Source: Plasmodium malariae
Taxonomy: Eukaryota > Apicomplexa > Aconoidasida > Haemosporida > Plasmodiidae
Assembly (NCBI RefSeq): GCF_900090045.1
Contig: NC_041782.1
Span: 2,261,001-2,325,000, forward strand
Length of the DNA stretch: 64,000 nucleotides
Direction of reading: 5' to 3'
This document shows, in pieces, positions 1 to 13,798 of this stretch (the stretch's first letter is position 1; the number at the start of each line of letters is the position of its first letter). Made by a program: the position numbers and the translations under genes. Below the pieces are notes generated by a model, which did not search any database, was not told the origin of the DNA, and saw nothing but the letters and a program-made list of their open reading frames with translations.

Positions 1-657
1 ATGCTTGTGTAGTAACTAATACATATGCAATATATAATACAATTCAGTGGTTGTAAAAAAGTTTTTTTTCCATCATTTATAGTTATTATTTTAAAGTTGT
101 TATTATAATTAACATTATTTAAAAATAATAACCTGTTTTTTCAAAAATTGATGTTCATAATATTAAAATTTTTTAATGGCAAAATATGATTAAAATTAGT
201 AATTATACTTTCTTAATTTATAGAGCAAGGCGCACTATATATTCCCTACATTCTACATGCTATACAAAGTAAATATTTAGATATATTAAAAAATTATATA
301 TTTTTTTTTTTTAATTTTTGAAAGGAATAATAAAAAAGTTATTTAATTTACTAAATTATATATAAATTTTATATATTTTGAATATTTCTTAATTAAATGA
401 GATAATAATATTATAGAGAATATTATTTATTTATAAATAAAATTAAGATAAAAATTTTATAATATATTTTTAGGGTAAATTTTCTTTATATCTTTTGTAG
501 AAAACACCATAGTTATATATATTTTATTATATATTTACTAAATAATTATAACAAATAAAAAGGACAAAAAGGTTTAGTATCCTTTTATACTTATTATGTT
601 ATAAAATCGTTAATTTTTTTTTTTACTAAATATATTATAATATTAAAGATCTATATC
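1..657. other. AT-rich non-coding stretch
   Basis: A/T-rich sequence with poly-T and TA runs and no open frame of useful length. It is the upstream flank of the decayed fam-l gene that starts at 658. I see no recognisable promoter element. Confidence 0.6.
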
Positions 658-1487
658 ATGGAACAAAAAATTAATCCAAACTCATTTATTAAAATGGGTA
701 CGTTTATCATTTTATTAACATGAACATACTTCTTCATCTATGACCTGGTATAATGATTTTGTTTAAGCATATTTGTATTACTAATAATTTTCTTCTTTAA
801 TTACTTTAAATGCTTTATCTTTACCATTGGTTTATTAATTCCATTCAAACAATTATATGTACCTTTTTATTTTTTAGAGTATGTGTATAAAATCTTATGA
901 TTATAATGGAAAACTTATTAGAAAATTAAGAACAAAATATTATTGATTATTAGCAAAATATAAAAAGAACAAGGATTCCTATATTGTACAGTTATAAGAA
1001 GATATATTAATTAATGGTGAGATGTCGAAAGGAAAAAACAGTTGATTTAATAGAAATTCGTTAAATAAGGAACAATTGTATGGACAGATAATATATTATA
1101 ATAGTGTAATATTTGATGGAATGTACTTCTATTTTAAAAAAAATAGATAAAATGAAAGTTTATGATGACTATCTAAAAAAAAAAGAATTTGTGATATGAC
1201 TTATAAAAAAAATAAACTTTAGACATTATGTATTTGGAGTTAATTTATTTGTCTTTTTTCTCGTGTTCCGAATGAGATTACCCATATCACATAGATTACA
1301 GTATTTCGATAATATGTTGTTACCCTTAGTTTGCTGGAATCTGCATGAGATGAATTAAACAATTGCATTTTTGTAATATTGTTTAGTGTATTTATAATTA
1401 TAGTATCCCTCATACATATAAAAGCTATTTCTACTATCATAAAAAAATAATGAAAATTATAGAAAATTTAAGTTAATGACTTGGTAA
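658..1487 (+). pseudogene. fam-l type exported-protein pseudogene (two exons, several breaks)
   Basis: A degraded copy of the two-exon fam-l gene. Exon 1 starts with MEQKIN at 658 and carries an in-frame TGA where the family has a Trp codon (ILLTW). The donor is the family-type GTATAAT near 759. Exon 2 starts after TTTTTAG at 877. It reads R-K-L-R-T-K-Y-Y-stop-L-L-A-K-Y-K, the family RLLAKYK motif with a stop, then NSLNKEQLYG and FDGMYFYFKKN, matching SLNKAQYY and FDGKHFHFEKK of the intact gene at 51 kb. Stops and at least two frame shifts follow. The first membrane segment is readable around 1250-1310 and the C-terminal NNENYRKFKLM near 1450-1478, ending at TAA 1485-1487. Family assignment is firm; it cannot make a normal protein as written. 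Confidence 0.85.
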
Positions 1488-4235
1488 TGTGAATAGTAAA
1501 AAATAGACTTGTAAGGAAGTTATTCGCACTATGTAATATCCATATTATCTCTAATGATATATTCACAATAAAAATAACTTTAATTGCTATAATTTTATAG
1601 ATGTATCTCTTTGTACATGGTCTTTTAAGTACACAACAAGAAAAAATAGTGTTATTACTTTTTTTTATAAATTTAATTGTTTCAAAGTTTTCGAATATAC
1701 ATTTTAATGCATTATTTAAGCTTAAACATATTTAGTATATTATATATATATTTGCACTTAAATAAATTTTCATGAAAAGTATATGTATCTACATTAAAAA
1801 TAATATATTATTCTAATATTCACATATTTTCATTGAAGTGTAATAACATATATTTGATATGAGCATTGTTGGTTTATGTTTTTTTCTTGTTCTAATCTAA
1901 AATTATTTTTTTTTTAGCATGTTATGAAAATATATTATTATTTTTAAATTACCAATTAATGTGTCTTGTTTTAAACAGAAAAAATTGAATATGCTTTCTT
2001 ATATAAATATGTTTGAAAATTTGTTTTTCATATAGGAAAAAACATAATATTTACTATATAAGATATGTTGTTCATTAAGTTTGTTATAAAATATTTTAGA
2101 TGTAAGCATATTTTTAAAGGCTCTTAGTTATACTTGAATAGAATATTTATAAATCTATAAATATATAATAAAACAAATTCATTTTAAATATAGTTATGAG
2201 TTTAAGGTTTATGATTATTACTTAAATTCCTTACCTGTTAGTATTTTAATTATTATATAAGCTTATGTATACTATCATTTATACAATTAATTCTTTTTTA
2301 TAAAGAAAAAATTAAATTTCACAGATTTAAGAAAGTGAAATATCTTTTTTTATTTAAATAAATAAGAAAAAGAAAAACAAAAGAAATACAATATAAATTT
2401 TTAAAATAATTTTTTAATTTGCAAAAGAGCCTTTTTACTCAAATCTTACACTTTTAAAGTATAAATGAAAGCATTTTTATTTAAATCTGAAGTTATTATG
2501 TATTTATGGAAAATAAATTCTTTAATTTTTGTTTAATTTTTAGTTGAACTAAGTAACCAATTTTTATAGATTAATTCTGTTAAAAATATATTAAGTTGGT
2601 ATTGCATATACATATTAGGAAAGAAACATTACTTTTCTATTTTTATAATTTTTTTTTTATGTGTATTATTATGCAACTAACAATGTTTATATACACAGTT
2701 TAACAAATTATTGCAGTAATATTAAGAGCAATGCTTAAAAAGCTATATTAAAATAAATAGTGTCTATATTTATCAGCAGTGTCAGCATATATTTAGAACG
2801 TTGTTCACACTAAATTTATGATTACTATAAATAAATGGTAATGAAAAATAAAATTGAGTACATCCTTATGATTTGAATATATATCCTTATACTTTTTGTA
2901 TAAACATGACATTGTTTCAATAATGTGGTACAATTTTAATATTGCATATTTTTTGTTTTATTATTTTGAATGAGATAACGTGTATTATGCTAAAAATCTT
3001 ATATACAACGTAATAACTAAAATGCTATTTTATTGTATAATCTGAGGCCATGCATTTTTATATAAAATAATTAAAATTATTGAATATTTGAAATATCTAA
3101 TTCACAAATTAGTGTGGCATCTGTAAATTTATCATTATAAAAAAAGTGTCCATACTGGAACAAATATCATTTTTATTTGAATGTATATATAGTGAGCTCC
3201 ACGGTAATTCTAAAATTTGAATTATGTAAGAAACTAGAATAAAAGAATTATCTTTCAATTTTTATGATTATTTGCATAGTTTCATGTTATTTATTATTAT
3301 ATATATGGAGATATTTGTTGTAACTTTCCTTTTGTATAATACAGATAAAAGTGAATTATAGAAATATATGTACAATTTGATACTATTTTAATTTATATTA
3401 GTGATAATATCATAATCATATAGTATTTTTATATATGTTCTTTATTTAACATATATTCATTTGTTTACCCCTTATTAATGTTATACATATAATAGAGTAT
3501 TAAGAATACAAAAAAAAATATAATATAGTGCTTTAGAATAATATGCATATATTTTATTAATACGTAGTTAGGAATTTATGCATTTATATTCAACATAGAG
3601 TAGAATCCATATGGATTATTATCATATATAAAACTACTAAATACAGTGTTACATATGATACCTATTAGATAAAGGGTACAATGTTAAAATTTTTGTATAT
3701 TGCGTTAAAATTATAATTATGTTTAATTAAAAAGGATAAATAATAATAATCGTTTAAAAAAAGTGATAAATAAAATATATATATTCTTTATATTTTTTCA
3801 GTAATGTTTTTTTTTTTTTAATTTTTCCTTTTTAATTATGTAATAATATTTTTGTAGTTCTTAATAATATTGATTCTTCTTTAATTCCTGTATTATCTAC
3901 ATTAATCCATATTATTGTGTGAGAAAGTAAATATTTACTTCATAATCTTGTAATATATGTTTACATTTAAAAAATTTTTTTGTTTCATTTTAATGAAAAT
4001 CTCATTTATGTGTTTTTGTCTTATATTGATTCTTATAATAATAATGCACTTTTGTTAAATTTTAATTTAAACAGTTTTTATATCATTATATTTGTAAATT
4101 GAACGTGTATGTATTCATTTATTTACTTTTAATTTGTCACATTTATTAATGAATTCCCACTCATGTGTAACTTTTATGCCAATGAGTATTAAATTTTTTA
4201 ATGCAATTAATATAAACTACCATGTTAAATCAATC
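1488..4235. other. AT-rich intergenic region
   Basis: Gene-free A/T-rich DNA with dense stops in all frames and many poly-T tracts. No gene, RNA gene or ordered repeat could be supported. Confidence 0.55.
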
Positions 4236-5310
4236 CTATAAATGAGGATGATATCTAATGTTATGAAAATTTCTATAATTTGCATTTACTCTGTTATATA
4301 TGTTTCGTAAGAATCCTCATGTTTCTTCTTCAAGTTTGTTAAGTTCATCTATTTTTTTCCTTTGTAAATGATTACTTATCCAAAATTTCCTTGGAGTATA
4401 CTAAATTAAAGAAAAGATATATAAGTACTTAAAAATATAGTTGTTTTGTGATAGTATTTTTTTTTATAAAAATAAATTATAGGAATTGTGGTAAAATATT
4501 CTCTTGATAAAGTATAATTTTTATTAATCTTATATAGAAGAAATAAAGTTAAAACTGCTAGTAATATGGAACTATTGTTAAACTCTGAATAAAAATAAAA
4601 CTGTTTTTAGGTGCTAAAATTTCTTATAAACCAGGACAATCAGTTACAGTGCTAATTTTTTATTCATACATATTCTTAGAATTATTAAAATCTTTATAAT
4701 AATAATATTATTTCCTTCATATTAGTTGTAATATTCATTATAAATGTCATATTATTTGTTAGCACTTTTATATATAAAACCAATATGTTTATATTTTTGA
4801 AAAGTAAAATAGCCATCATTCTCATGTTAATTGTATAAAACTTCAATTTTTGTTAAAATATCATTATCAATTGCTTTTATATATTGTGTACATATATCTT
4901 CACGTGATGGTGAATGACCTTTATATTCATTAAAGAAATTATAATTATTATAAAAATTACCTTTATTTGGAAGGTAATTCAAGTATTTACCCTTACAATT
5001 ACTATCAGATGTAAGATACACCTTTATAATATTTAAAGATTTAAAAATCTTTTAGCATGAACATATAAAAGCTTGAGTATTATTATCATCTGAATATCTT
5101 AATCTATTCACAAGATTGTCTAGGTAATTTTCTAGATTTTTTGGGAATGAAATTGAAAACCTTTTCATATTTAAAAACATAGTTAACGTTATTATCATAA
5201 AAATAAAAAAAACAAATATAATATGTAAATACATAAAATCTTACTTTGTTGAAATAAATACATTTATTTCATTTCTAGAACAACGCATTCTTGAAATACA
5301 ATGACATATA
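4236..5310 (-). pseudogene. pir: PIR family pseudogene (minus strand)
   Basis: Decayed member of the Plasmodium interspersed repeat (PIR/VIR) variant-antigen family. The last exon is the clearest part. After the acceptor TTTAATTTAG (AG at 4402-4401) it reads YTPRKFW...LQRKKIDELNK, one in-frame TGA, then GFLRNIYNR and NIRYHP, ending at TAG 4238-4236. This is the PIR terminal-exon pattern of a Y/F-T-P start, basic cluster and [IA]xYHP end. Exon 2 is broken into readable pieces: 5021-4827 (NCKGKYLNYLPNK, then EDICTQYIKAIDND and ILTKIEVLYN, a PIR-like region) and 5234-5052 (ENYLDNLVNRLRYSDDN). No membrane exon or start is readable, so the upstream limit is approximate. Confidence 0.65.
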
Positions 5311-8300
5311 TGTTAAATATAAAAAAAAAGATAAAACATTAGTTCTTCCCTATTCCGTATTCCATTGTATTTTAATATGAATGAATTATATAACAATAAT
5401 TAAATTCATGTCAAATTAATATTTATATAAATCGAAAAAAGATATATTATATATTAGTATGTAATACATTCCTTTTTTTATACAATGAATTTAAAATCAT
5501 ATTCCTTAACAAAAATTCCTCTTTAATTTTTGTTTATATAGAAATAATATATTATATAGTATGTATAGTTTAAAAAAAACACTTATAATTGTAAATTAAA
5601 TTATTTCTAAAACAGAAATTTATATACTAACTAAAAAATTTTACAGGGAGAAATACAGTTTCTTATGATTTTTATTCGAAGGAGGATTATATGATTTTAT
5701 TAAAGTGTTATACAAGAAAATAAATTTATATTAGTACATATTCATATAAACTACACATTATATTGAAATAGATATTTAGAATAACCCCTTGATAATATAA
5801 CATACTATAAACGCATGAATAATTTATTTATAATGTACGAAAACTTGTATTTATTTAATTATTAACTGTTGTAACGGTTAAAATAATATCTTTCAAATTA
5901 ATTCAATTAAATTTTATTATAAGTTAGAATAATATAAGCACTTGTTAAGAAATCTTACTTCATAATTATAATCAAAATTATAATTCAAATAAATGAAAAA
6001 GGAATGTAACTAAAATATAAATGTTATATAAGAAATTACTTATTCTTTTGTTAAGTTAGAAATATATTTCTTCAAAAAATTGGTTTTAATTATAAATGTA
6101 CTATTCGATAAATAGGCTATGTCATATAATTATAAAGTAATCTATTAATTCTCTGCATTGTATTACATATGAAATTTACAGTTTTACTTTACCCTTTGTC
6201 ACATTTGGCTTATTATAATATATATATATATTTATATTAGATATATAAATATATAAAAGAAAATCAGATATTATTACACTGTAAATTTATTACAGTTATA
6301 TATTAAGAGTAAAAGAAAAAAGAAATTAATTTCCTTATCACCCTTAAATTTATTATTGAAAAAATTTTATACCTGTATCATAATAAAAATACAGCCTTAT
6401 ATATGAACTAAAATTTTTGATTATAATCTGTATAGAATGTATCCTATTACAAGATATGCTTAATATACATGTTTTACTTTCTATGTATAATAAAATTGTT
6501 GTGAAAAGTAATATTATAATATTTTTCAAATTTGTACATTTCTGTGAATTTCAGTTTATATGTTTTATATGTTACACGAGTTCTATCATATAAAAAAAAT
6601 TCTTTCAAGACGCCCATAAAATAGTAACAAAATTATTCATTTTTAATTCCTTTATGAACAGGTTAAATTACTATTCTCTTTGAAATGATATTTTTTCTAA
6701 TCATGTTCCCTATTTTATAATTTGTTTTATTATCATAAGGCTATTCATCTAATACATGTTTATTATTCCTTATCTATTTACTTAATATATAAATATATAT
6801 ATATATTTCTGAATATGTGATAATTCTTTATTTTTTCCTGTTCTTGTTATATTCTTTTAGCATTAAGTCTACATTTACTTTATTGGAATGTATTATTATC
6901 TTACTCTTCGAAATATAATCTAGGTGTGTTTTTAAAATGAAAAATTTTGTTTAATAACTATTTTTCAAATTCTTTAATGGGTATCTTTAATATGCATCTA
7001 TTTCTACCTTTATTTTGTTTAACTAATTGTATAACTTAAATTTATTTTACTTATATTTGTGAATATTTCATTTATTTTTCTTTTTAATGTACATATAATT
7101 TAATACTTAAATATGTTTCATGATTAACTAAGTTTAAAGCATATATTATTATAAAGGTCTACTAGAACAATATTTAATAGTTCATTTATAAGAGTTAGGA
7201 AGAACATGTAACATTACAACAATATTTTTTTTTTTTATGGAGAATTGTTGCTTTGATGGTACATATATTTCGAATACAAAATATATTGAGAACAATTATT
7301 CCTTTTTATTCTTTGAAGATTTCATTTATATTATATAGCATTAATTTTCACGGTTACACTTTATTTTTTTATTAATTTTGTATATGTTATACTGATAATA
7401 AAGGAATACTATATATAAAAATACATTTATAGGTGAGATTTTCAACTATGTTTTGCATACACTTTCTTCTCCTTTTATTTTTGTATTTTTTTACATTTTA
7501 TGTTAAATATACATACAAAATTTTTATAACTTCATTAAGTAAAAGAAAGGGTGTGTTCTCAAATTGAACAACTTAGAAATGTACTTAATAGAAATGTTTA
7601 AATGATTAGCGATAGAAAAGTTACTTAGTTGTAAGTTATAAATCTATGAATTTAATTTTAAATGATATTTTATATAAAATATACAAGAATTAGGTAATTA
7701 GATTATTAAAATTAATAGTTAAATAATAATAACATATATATATGCTAAATTTTGCAAAATTTGACCTGTGTATATATTCTTGAAAAAATTTGCATGCTAC
7801 AGTAGGATGAATGACAATTGTATAACAACTTAAAAAAGTTTTATATAATTTAATTTCGAGTATTATATGTTGAATATTTTTGTCAATTAACCAAAAAATT
7901 TTAAAGCTAAATTTTTGAGTTAAATTTTTTAAATGTTAAATGAGTTAATTCTTACGAAAATGTTTCTATGTCTTTGTAGGTTCCATATTATGTAAATGGG
8001 GATTTCGATGTAGAAAAAGTAGTATATTGATGAATATGATATATAAAGATTTATATTTATAGGAAATATTAACACATAATTTTATAAACTTTATTAATGT
8101 TAGTAACTCCCTTTATGATAAAATCAGCTTTGAATATATTTGTACAAGCTTAAAATACATAAGGAATAAGAAAGTATTTTTCCACATGTAATTTGAACTA
8201 TAAATTATAATAATATATTAGAGACAAGTAAAATAGAATGGTCAAATAATTATACTAAACATACTCAATTCGCATTTTATTCGCAGTATTTACTTTATTT

Positions 8301-9540
8301 CTTGAATGAATGTTTATAATAAATGTATTTAACTGAAGCGAGAAAATACATTCTAATTCTAATAAAAGTATTTTTTCAAAATAATATAATAAAACGTTAA
8401 ACATATTATAATAATATTAATGGTATAAATAAAAATGTAAATCTTTTCTTAAATAATATATGATTACATATTATATTTTTAAAATAATTTGAATTGTCCC
8501 TATGAAGTTCAAGTATAGAAGGAATAAACTATAAATATTTACTGTGATTCCCATCAATATGTTTTTTCTTGTAACTAATGTAAATTAAAAATGAATAATT
8601 TCTACTTTAAAAAAAAACAATTAAATATGTTTTCAATATTTAATAAAAATACACAAGTTATTGAAGTTTTCATTATGTTTCATTTAGTATAAATAATCAA
8701 AGAATTTACTCATTCCTTTAAAGGAGTGACGGACACTGATGTGTAAAAGGCATTTTTGTTCTTTGAATTCGGTAAAAATATTTATATATAAAGATAAATG
8801 TGTTGCTTTTAATTTAAAACTACACCTTCAATTTAGGTATAAACAATGTAATATAGAAGTTTCCAAAATGTGAATAAATTAAATTAATGTACGTTTGATA
8901 GATATAGAAAAGTATATCTAATTAAAAAAGAAAATAGATAAAAAAAGGAATATCACATATATATATATATATATACGGTATGTGTTTATAGTGGTTAATT
9001 AGTACAGTATAAAATTATGAGGGCATAGATGAAACTCATAAATTATATAAATATATTTAATGTAATGAATATATGAATTTTTATGTTTAATAATGATGAA
9101 ATAATAAAATTTATGTTATTTATGGATAACTTATTAGGATACAATATTTTCTTGGATATTAAGAATATCGGAAATATATTTAAATTATTTTTAGTTAGAG
9201 AGATTTATATAATAAAAATAAATATATGTATATTTTTTATTCCTTTGTATTACCTTTTATTTATGCAAAAATGAAGAAAAAGTGAATTTCTATTGTGTAA
9301 ACAATGGAAATAATGGGAATGCAAGGAACCACTTATTAGATAGAGATTAGTTATTGATAGAAGAATTGATAAGGAAATTAATAATATACTAAACAGTGTT
9401 AATAATAAAAAAAATTCAAAGTATAAAGAATATATCCTTTTTGTATTTTTAATATATTCCAAAAAATTACATCCAAAACATAAACATTTATGTTAACGCT
9501 TCTATATATCTTCTAATATAACATTAAAATCAAATAACCA
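5311..9540. other. AT-rich intergenic region
   Basis: No supported gene. A small + strand frame at 9083-9274 and an antisense hydrophobic frame at 9462-9250 look like chance openings in AT-rich DNA. A (TA)n tract lies at about 8957-8974. Confidence 0.5.
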
Positions 9541-9900
9541 TTAATCATCTACATAGGAATTTCCATATACTTCTAGACCTTTACACCTTTCGAGGTAATA
9601 TAAATTATTCATATAATTTTTTTTATTCTTGGTAATTTGACTTGTCAAAATTCTATATTCCTTCATAACTGGGGAGTGCTTCATCAGATAAATCATTCTG
9701 TAATTATTATCATTTTCTAGTTGCTCTATTGACTTGTTTTTGTTGTATTTCAATATGTCTTAACTCAATAATTTTGTCAGTGCATTAAATTTCTGGACAT
9801 ATATTTAAATATTCTTTATATGAATAGAGTAATTCATCTGTCCATTCTAGTATTTAACAATATATCTTATCGTTTAATGAATATACATTTAACTGAGGGA
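9541..9900 (-). pseudogene. Unassigned degenerate coding relic (charged, Lys/Asn/Tyr-rich)
   Basis: The minus strand has a 70-codon frame (9753-9541) with segments such as SIEQLENDNNYRMIYLMK and YYLERCKGLEVYGNSYVDD, bounded by a stop. Just upstream, in another frame, is WTDELLYSYKEYLNICPE, a stop, then CTDKIIELRHIEIQQKQ. The mix of Glu, Cys, Tyr and charged residues differs from the Phe/Ile/Tyr/Asn noise of non-coding AT-rich DNA, so an old coding exon with a frame shift is plausible. I do not recognise the family. PIR, STP1-like and coiled-coil invasion proteins were considered and none could be supported. Confidence 0.35.
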
Positions 9901-12900
9901 TGATATTAAATCTATTGTATTTTGATAAAATTCTTTGGTTTTTAAAGTTGAAAATATTGTTTACATGGTATTGTTCATTCCATTACTAATTAAATGCATA
10001 CTAAATATTAAAATAAACCCTAAATATATTAGAAGAATTAAATATACAAAAAAAAAAAAAAAATATTACAGAAAAAGAAAATGTATCTTCATGCTAACTG
10101 TATATCAATTATTAATTATAAATAGAAATTATGATAAAGTAACAAAGTACTCTACAATTTTATATACAGATAAATATGTTGTTTTTTATTTTGTTCATAT
10201 TATGGGAATTTTTGAAATTCCAAAAAAAAGAGACATATATAAATAGTTTAATATATATACATAATATTTTTTTCCTGTTTATAGCAAGAAATATATTTAT
10301 AATATCTATATTTTTTGTAATTATATTATCTTTTAATATATTCAATATTTTTATTTTACATATGTTAGCATTTATAAAATTATAACACTTCTTATTAATT
10401 TATATTATACTAATGTAAAAACTAGTTAATTTTAATATTTCAAAAACTAGTAATACTTTTTAATATAAAACATTGAACTAAATTACTTATAAAAATATAT
10501 TTTAGGCGAAATGTTTTACTACGTGCAAAAATTTGTAAAAATATAATGTATATTAATTTAAAGAAAAATAATAAAAACTCTTAAATTCTATAGCATCAAA
10601 AATTAAATGAAAAATTTTATGATAAAATAGTTTTTATTTTTAAAAGAAAAACAAAGCAAAATAATGATATACAGAAGAGTTTATAGGAAACTAATAAATT
10701 TAAGAAAATATCCAAAAAATATTTTTTCCAAGTTTAAATTAAAAACACTATTTTTGTTAATATATGACATAATACTATTGTAGAGACATACTTAACACAT
10801 TTACGTTTTTTGTATTATTAGGATAACAATAATTTTAGAAATATATATATATAATATAAACATGTTTTCAATTAGTAAATGTGTTAATCATCAATGTTAA
10901 TGAAAAAAATTTACAATGATGTGCATTAATATAAAAAAAAATTCATATGATAATCATAGTTTGGAGTAGATAATATTCGTAACTAATATATAAAACGAGA
11001 AGTGTAGTATTCAATATATGAATTCACATGTACAATAATATATGCAATATAAAATTAAAAGATTTATACAAAAATATTAAAATATGAAGAAGTAAACAAT
11101 TAATAAACGTGGATACATTTCTATATTTAAGTTATTGTGAAAATGAAAGTTACTTTTTTTATATATTATGGAATATATAGTTTAATTGAATGTCTAACAA
11201 TCATACATCTAAAACAAAAGAATATATTGCTCATCACGAAGCAAACAAAGTTCCTTTATTATAATGAAACCATAAAATAAAAAGTTATAAATTTATATTT
11301 TTACTATTATGTTTCTAAAATTATTATTTATTACTAAGTTTATTTTTGCATTAATGCAACACATAGCCAAACGAAAAAATATGTCACCTAAAATAAATTT
11401 ATATTTACAAATATACATTTATATCTCTATCTTTAGATATTTTAAGTGTAATGTATTGATATTAAAAATATTATTATCGAAAATGTTATGGTGTAATTTA
11501 CAATGTGGATATTTATAAAATTTATTATTTTTTTTAATATATCTATGTTATCAGTACAAAGAATGCTTTATGAATAGAGAGAAGTACATATGTATTTTTA
11601 TATTATTTTTAAAACCATTTAATTTTAGCGTCACATTTCTAACAAATCTTCGAGAACGATTTATTACTAAAAATATGGTTATGTGTATGTTACTATACTC
11701 TTCAAAATGTACTGGACAAATAAGGGGTATATGAGTTTAAATAAATTATAAAACGAACTGAATATAGTAATATTCTCGAAAAGTTATAATGATATAAGTT
11801 CATATGTTGTACATAAAGAAAAAAGAAGGAAAAAGTATTATGTTAATATTCTGTTAAACTAAATAACCACTTTATAAATGTATACTCAGCTACATAACTT
11901 TCATTAGTAAGAACATGAAATATGACAAGAAAAAATGTTATATATATATTAATTAATACTAAAACTATAGAATAAAAGTTTGAAGAAGGAATGTGCAAAA
12001 TAAATTTATAACTTATTAAATGAAAAAAGTATATTAAAAATGTGTTGTATAACCATTAGAAAAACAGGTTATAAATTTTATATATAAAAGATAAAAGATT
12101 GTTTTTTTTTAATAAACTATATATATAAGAACAAAGTATTAGATAATTCCTGTGGATATTTGAAATGACCTTGAAAGTATATTAAAGAATAAAATATGTT
12201 AAAATTAAATTTTTAATGTGTTCTTAATGAGTTAGGAGAAAAAAAGATTCATTAATTACTAATAAAATAATCTACATATAATATATTTTATATATTTAAT
12301 ATTATTTTCCATATTCTAAGTAAAGACACGCCGGTAAATAAAGATAGAATATTTCTTTAATTATATTGTAAAGATGAATATGTATGTATATATACTAAAA
12401 ATTATATTTTGCACATTCTGTTTTTTATAGGATTATTTTATAGTGCCTTATATTTACTTAATTTTCATAACATCTCATTAATATAGACTATAATATTTCA
12501 ATATGAACGAATTGCAAAGTTACGGTTAATTTAATATTCGATTTTAAAAATGTTAAAAATTGTTTACCCACAGGAATTATTTATTTTTTCATTTAGTACT
12601 TTATTTAATAAATGGACGAATAGTTTCATTTAAATAAATCATCGAAGTTCAATAATTAGTCAGATTCCTTTTTAATAAATATTTACTACTGGAGTATAAA
12701 GTGTATATTTTAATAATCGAATTTTTTTTATTTTTCTTTTTAATGAAAAACTTTAAGTAGGATACGGTTAATTGTATGCAAATTATAAAAGAAAAATATT
12801 CGAGTAATCAGACATACCCAAAGTAGAAAACAATTTTTTGAATTTCTTATAAAATTTTACTGACGTAAATTTATGTACCGAAATAATAAATAGAATATTA

Positions 12901-13798
12901 ACGACTTTTAAGCTAATAGCGTAATGATCTCTTTTAATAATAGTTGAATAATTCTAAATATTAAAGAATAGATTAATTAAAAGATATTTCTAAAATAATA
13001 AATAAATAAGAATATTAATAAAAAAATTAATGAACTATATAGACGTGTACATTTAGGTCAATTTTAAAACAACTAAAAAAATATATATGTTTGGAAAAAT
13101 CATAAGAGAGACACAAATATCAGACTTAAATACGAAAAAGTACAAAGAAATATGAATTCTGCGAAAAGGATTTTTGAAAAATATGTAATCTGTATATAAA
13201 ATAAAAAAATGAAATCAATAAAACATAACAATACACGAATTATCTATGGGTGGAAATTTCTTATATTATAATGTTCATACCACACGTGAATAAAAATATA
13301 TTCTGCATTAAATAAGCGTTAATGAAATTTAGTTGAATTTTATTTGAATAAAATAATAATAAGTTTTAATTAATTTAAATATTTTTATAAATACTAAAAG
13401 CTGCAATGCATTTGTTTAATGAAAAATGTAAAATTTAACTACATAATATTATATGTTTTAACAAATTAAAACAAACAAAAATTTGTATATATAATGGATA
13501 AAACTACTAGTAGTTTTTATGCACATGCATATATAGCCAAACAAATACAAAATTTGTCTAAAAGGATAAATGTTTATATATATTGAACTAAAAAATAAAG
13601 GTAAATAAACTAAAAATATGAAAGAAACATCTATTTTAAATAAGAAATAAAAAATTACATTAAAAGTAATTTTTTAGAATTTAAAATTAAAAAATATATT
13701 TTTTTTGTTAATTATATATATCTATAATACGTGTACCATGAAAATGTACAATATTAACTGTGTTAAAATTTGTATATAATAAAATTAATAATTTATTA
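9901..13798. other. AT-rich intergenic region
   Basis: Several 60-100 codon frames on + (9935-10246, 10176-10385, 11309-11518) consist almost wholly of I, F, Y, N and K, as expected of random AT-rich DNA. They lack splice signals and family motifs. Nothing else is seen. Confidence 0.55.

Noticed and set aside
7975..8030. TTTGTAG followed by KWGFRCRKS-like codons as a PIR last exon
   Set aside because: Only a few residues fit, with no neighbouring PIR exon; too weak to list.
9935..11518. + strand frames of 69-103 codons as small membrane proteins
   Set aside because: Residue composition (I, F, Y, N, K) is what random AT-rich DNA gives. No conserved motif, splice signal or paralogue was seen.
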